DNA of 64,000 nucleotides from Hawksworthiomyces lignivorus (lineage: Eukaryota > Ascomycota > Sordariomycetes > Ophiostomatales > Ophiostomataceae). The position numbers and the translations under genes are program-made. Below are positions 61,913-64,000 of this stretch, one piece after another (position 1 is the first letter of the stretch; every line of letters starts with the position of its first letter). The notes under the pieces are model-generated. The model was not told where the DNA came from. It searched no databases and saw nothing but the letters and a program-made list of their open reading frames with translations. Where the stretch lies: assembly GCA_002917075.1 (NCBI GenBank), contig NTMA01000064.1, forward strand, positions 186,001-250,000. Reading direction: 5' to 3'.

Positions 61913-63579
61913 TGTAAAGAGATTATTCAGTGTAGAATTTTGAATGATCTGGGTAATGATGTGCAGTACGGCAATCACTAGGAACGAAGAGCAAAGTAGT
62001 CGCCGTGAAGATAAATATGTGTCATACTGAAGCATCTATGGATCCTTCTTTAGCCTACTAACAACTAACACGCTATTTTACAGGTCAGCGGCCTGGTGGC
62101 TTGTCGACTTGCAATACACGTATTGCGCCAGTTCGTGCAAAAGTGGGGAGTAACTCGCCCTAAATTCTGGCTTATCTTTCTCCCCACTGTCACGGACAGG
62201 AATCAAAGTACAACACATCGAAGATAAACTAAATAATGAGCGTAAAAGAAACCACCGGAAAAGATTCCGATATATTCCCGAATATCATAAAAAACGATGT
62301 TCAAAATAAAGCTTCACAAGTTATTCTATAATTTGAATTGCTAAATCTTGAATTATGAATGCTGTGTGCGGTGGATGTACCTTGAAGCTCTCGCGTATCG
62401 CGAATTTACGTGGAAAGCCAAAACCCACACAGTGCACCCAACAGTTGGGCAGCAGTAAGCGAGTTACGGCTAAATCTGGATTTGATAGATCCATCTCAAG
62501 CTGGTTAACTATTATAACATTCTCTTTTCAGAGCCTTACCATCCAGCGGGAGGATATGGAATGCTTGGCCATAAGTTACCTCGAAGGATGAGGCCGAAAG
62601 AGGGGGATATGAGGAAAGCTAATATAATTATTAAAAGCTAAGAGAAATTTATTACTTTGGTTGCTGCGAGGTTAAATATGTCAAAGATGTAATAACAAGG
62701 CATTAGACATAGTGTACAGTGCTCCTAAGCGAATATTCAACATACGAGACATCATTTAGTCATAGGCAATCAATTCCCCGTTGACTGTTTTAGCAAGAAT
62801 GAGACAAACTTTTCACAAACCGGCTCACATTACGTAGCCGTATTGGCTTGGTTCATATTTTTGCACATCTTCTGGTAAGAGCATAGTATGTAATAGAGTC
62901 GTATATTCATTGGTAACACTTGACGGTTCAGCCTGCCCAAAGAATGAGCAGCGCAAGTTGGTTGTCATTGGTTTCTTTGGTGGCTGTTATTATGAATCGT
63001 GTGGTATCGTAACAATCCTTGACTGTGACCTCACTGACCAGTTCTGTTAAGAACTGTTGGTATCTTATTTTTAGAGTACCGTAGGATCCGCGTTAAGAAA
63101 CCTGATTAAACAATTTGACACCAAGATTTTGAGCACGGTAAGATTATCGATTCGGCGAACGACCCACCTATGATTCATTCAGGAAAAGAGTAGCTGTATA
63201 CCTCGTTTCAAGACGCGTGCTGAAGGAACCTTATTAGATAGCATGCATTAGGGTTTTAAGAACAATTCATTATGTGTAAAGTATACATAATAATGCAAAA
63301 ATACACCCTCTTCAGCTAACAATAAGCCCACAAACTTCCAGCTGGCTGTTATTCGCTAATTGCTACCAGAGCCGTTTCTAGCGCTTCCTTGATTCAGTCT
63401 GACCACCTGGAAAACATCAAGCTATTTCTTATCATACATCTCTCTTAGACTTCATGCATCATTCCTAATCTGCAAAAGTCCAAACTTTCCATTACACCCC
63501 GATGAAAAAATACACTAAGACAGCTGTAGTCTTAAATTGATAGCATCATTGGTATCATAAGCATCATCACTCCATATCA
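61913..63579. other. Gene-free AT-rich region
   Basis: This 1.67-kb stretch marks the right boundary of the metabolic block. A 78-codon open frame at 62355-62591 shows no recognisable family. I see no repeat, tRNA or mobile-element coding sequence. Confidence 0.5.
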
Positions 63580-64000
63580 TTACACACCCGCACTCTGCTC
63601 TTCTTTTTCGTCGCCACTCCAATCCGAGTCGTCATCGTTGTCATCCTCTAGATCACCAATACCCAGAGTATTACGTTTCGACAGCTGTAAGTCCCGCTCG
63701 TAGTCCTTCATAGTCACCTTACCTGTCAATGCGCGACTGATGCGGCGTTCCACAGCAGAGGGATATAACCCCGGAGAAGCAACTATCTCGCCGTAGAGCT
63801 CCTTGAATTCTATTTCCGCCTTTGTTTTTTTACCCTGTGCCAACAGGCACCGAGCAAGATTTTCCCGAATACCAAAAACGTAAGGATGGCACTGCCCCAA
63901 TCTATCAATTGCTTGGGGGAGGCACTTTTCGTACATGCCCTCGGCCATACGCTGATCGCCGTTAAGGTCTATCACCGCCGCTATTTTGGAACGGCTGAGG
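63580..64000 (-). CDS. TPR (kinesin-light-chain-like) protein, C-terminal part only
   Basis: The frame runs open from the right edge to a stop at 63580 (about 140 residues). It contains tetratricopeptide-like helices (GMYEKCLPQAIDRLGQCHPY, IRENLARCLLAQGKKTKAEI) of the TPR_10/TPR_12 type and ends in a very acidic tail (DLEDDNDDDSDWSGDEKEEQ). The N-terminal part, often an NB-ARC or patatin-like domain in fungal proteins of this kind, lies outside the window, so no function can be assigned. Confidence 0.7.
   Translation of the reverse strand, partial: LSRSKIAAVIDLNGDQRMAEGMYEKCLPQAIDRLGQCHPYVFGIRENLARCLLAQGKKTKAEIEFKELYGEIVASPGLYPSAVERRISRALTGKVTMKDYERDLQLSKRNTLGIGDLEDDNDDDSDWSGDEKEEQSAGV

Noticed and set aside
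62355..62591. 78-codon plus-strand open frame
   Set aside because: No recognisable motifs, no conserved context and composition like the surrounding AT-rich DNA.

Overview
This window is from a filamentous ascomycete (Pezizomycotina). Genes are broken by short introns (about 45-120 nt, mostly GT..AG with CTAAC/CTGAC-type branch sites), four encode fungal-type transcription factors (three Zn2Cys6, one C2H2 plus fungal-specific domain), and one encodes a fungal DUF3176 membrane protein. The species cannot be named from sequence alone. I joined exons by eye, using frame and conserved protein motifs; these models are inferences without RNA evidence.

The window holds 26 genes, two of them cut by the edges, plus one probable gene remnant. 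Nearly all are catabolic enzymes, transporters or regulators. There is no polyketide synthase, NRPS or terpene synthase, so this reads as a degradative rather than a biosynthetic gene neighbourhood.

Left block (1-16.8 kb): GABA transaminase and succinate-semialdehyde dehydrogenase in divergent orientation, an NAD(P)-dependent epimerase/reductase, a type II haloacid-dehalogenase-like hydrolase, a DAO-family FAD amine oxidase with a peroxisomal C-terminus, a DAL5/TNA1-type MFS permease, a DUF3176 protein and a DapA-family aldolase/lyase. The amine oxidase, transaminase and SSADH could together carry an amine to succinate via GABA.

Second block (18.2-29.7 kb): Zn2Cys6 regulator, arylsulfatase, GH78 alpha-L-rhamnosidase and sugar-porter MFS. 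Both hydrolases lack signal peptides, suggesting import followed by intracellular hydrolysis of a sulfated rhamnoside. The block is bracketed by two inverted copies of a ~435-bp repeat (17.0 and 30.7 kb), and the rhamnosidase/transporter promoter carries a perfect CTGGGGTACCCCAG palindrome.

Third block (32.4-61.9 kb): aromatic and C-N bond catabolism. It contains an SDR, a CYP504-like P450, an amidohydrolase, two head-to-head Zn2Cys6 regulators, a C45/penicillin-acyltransferase-like Ntn hydrolase, an ornithine-aminotransferase-like enzyme, a phenol-hydroxylase-like flavoprotein, an amidase, a NodB/cyclic-imidase-like hydrolase, a second SDR, a C2H2 regulator, a salicylate-hydroxylase-like flavoprotein and a 2OG-Fe(II) oxygenase. 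A TPR protein enters at the right edge.

The most unusual observations are a probable AT-AC intron exactly at the third zinc-binding cysteine of the regulator at 38.7-41.1 kb, an 8-nt micro-exon in the amidase, and the repeat-bracketed sulfatase/rhamnosidase module.
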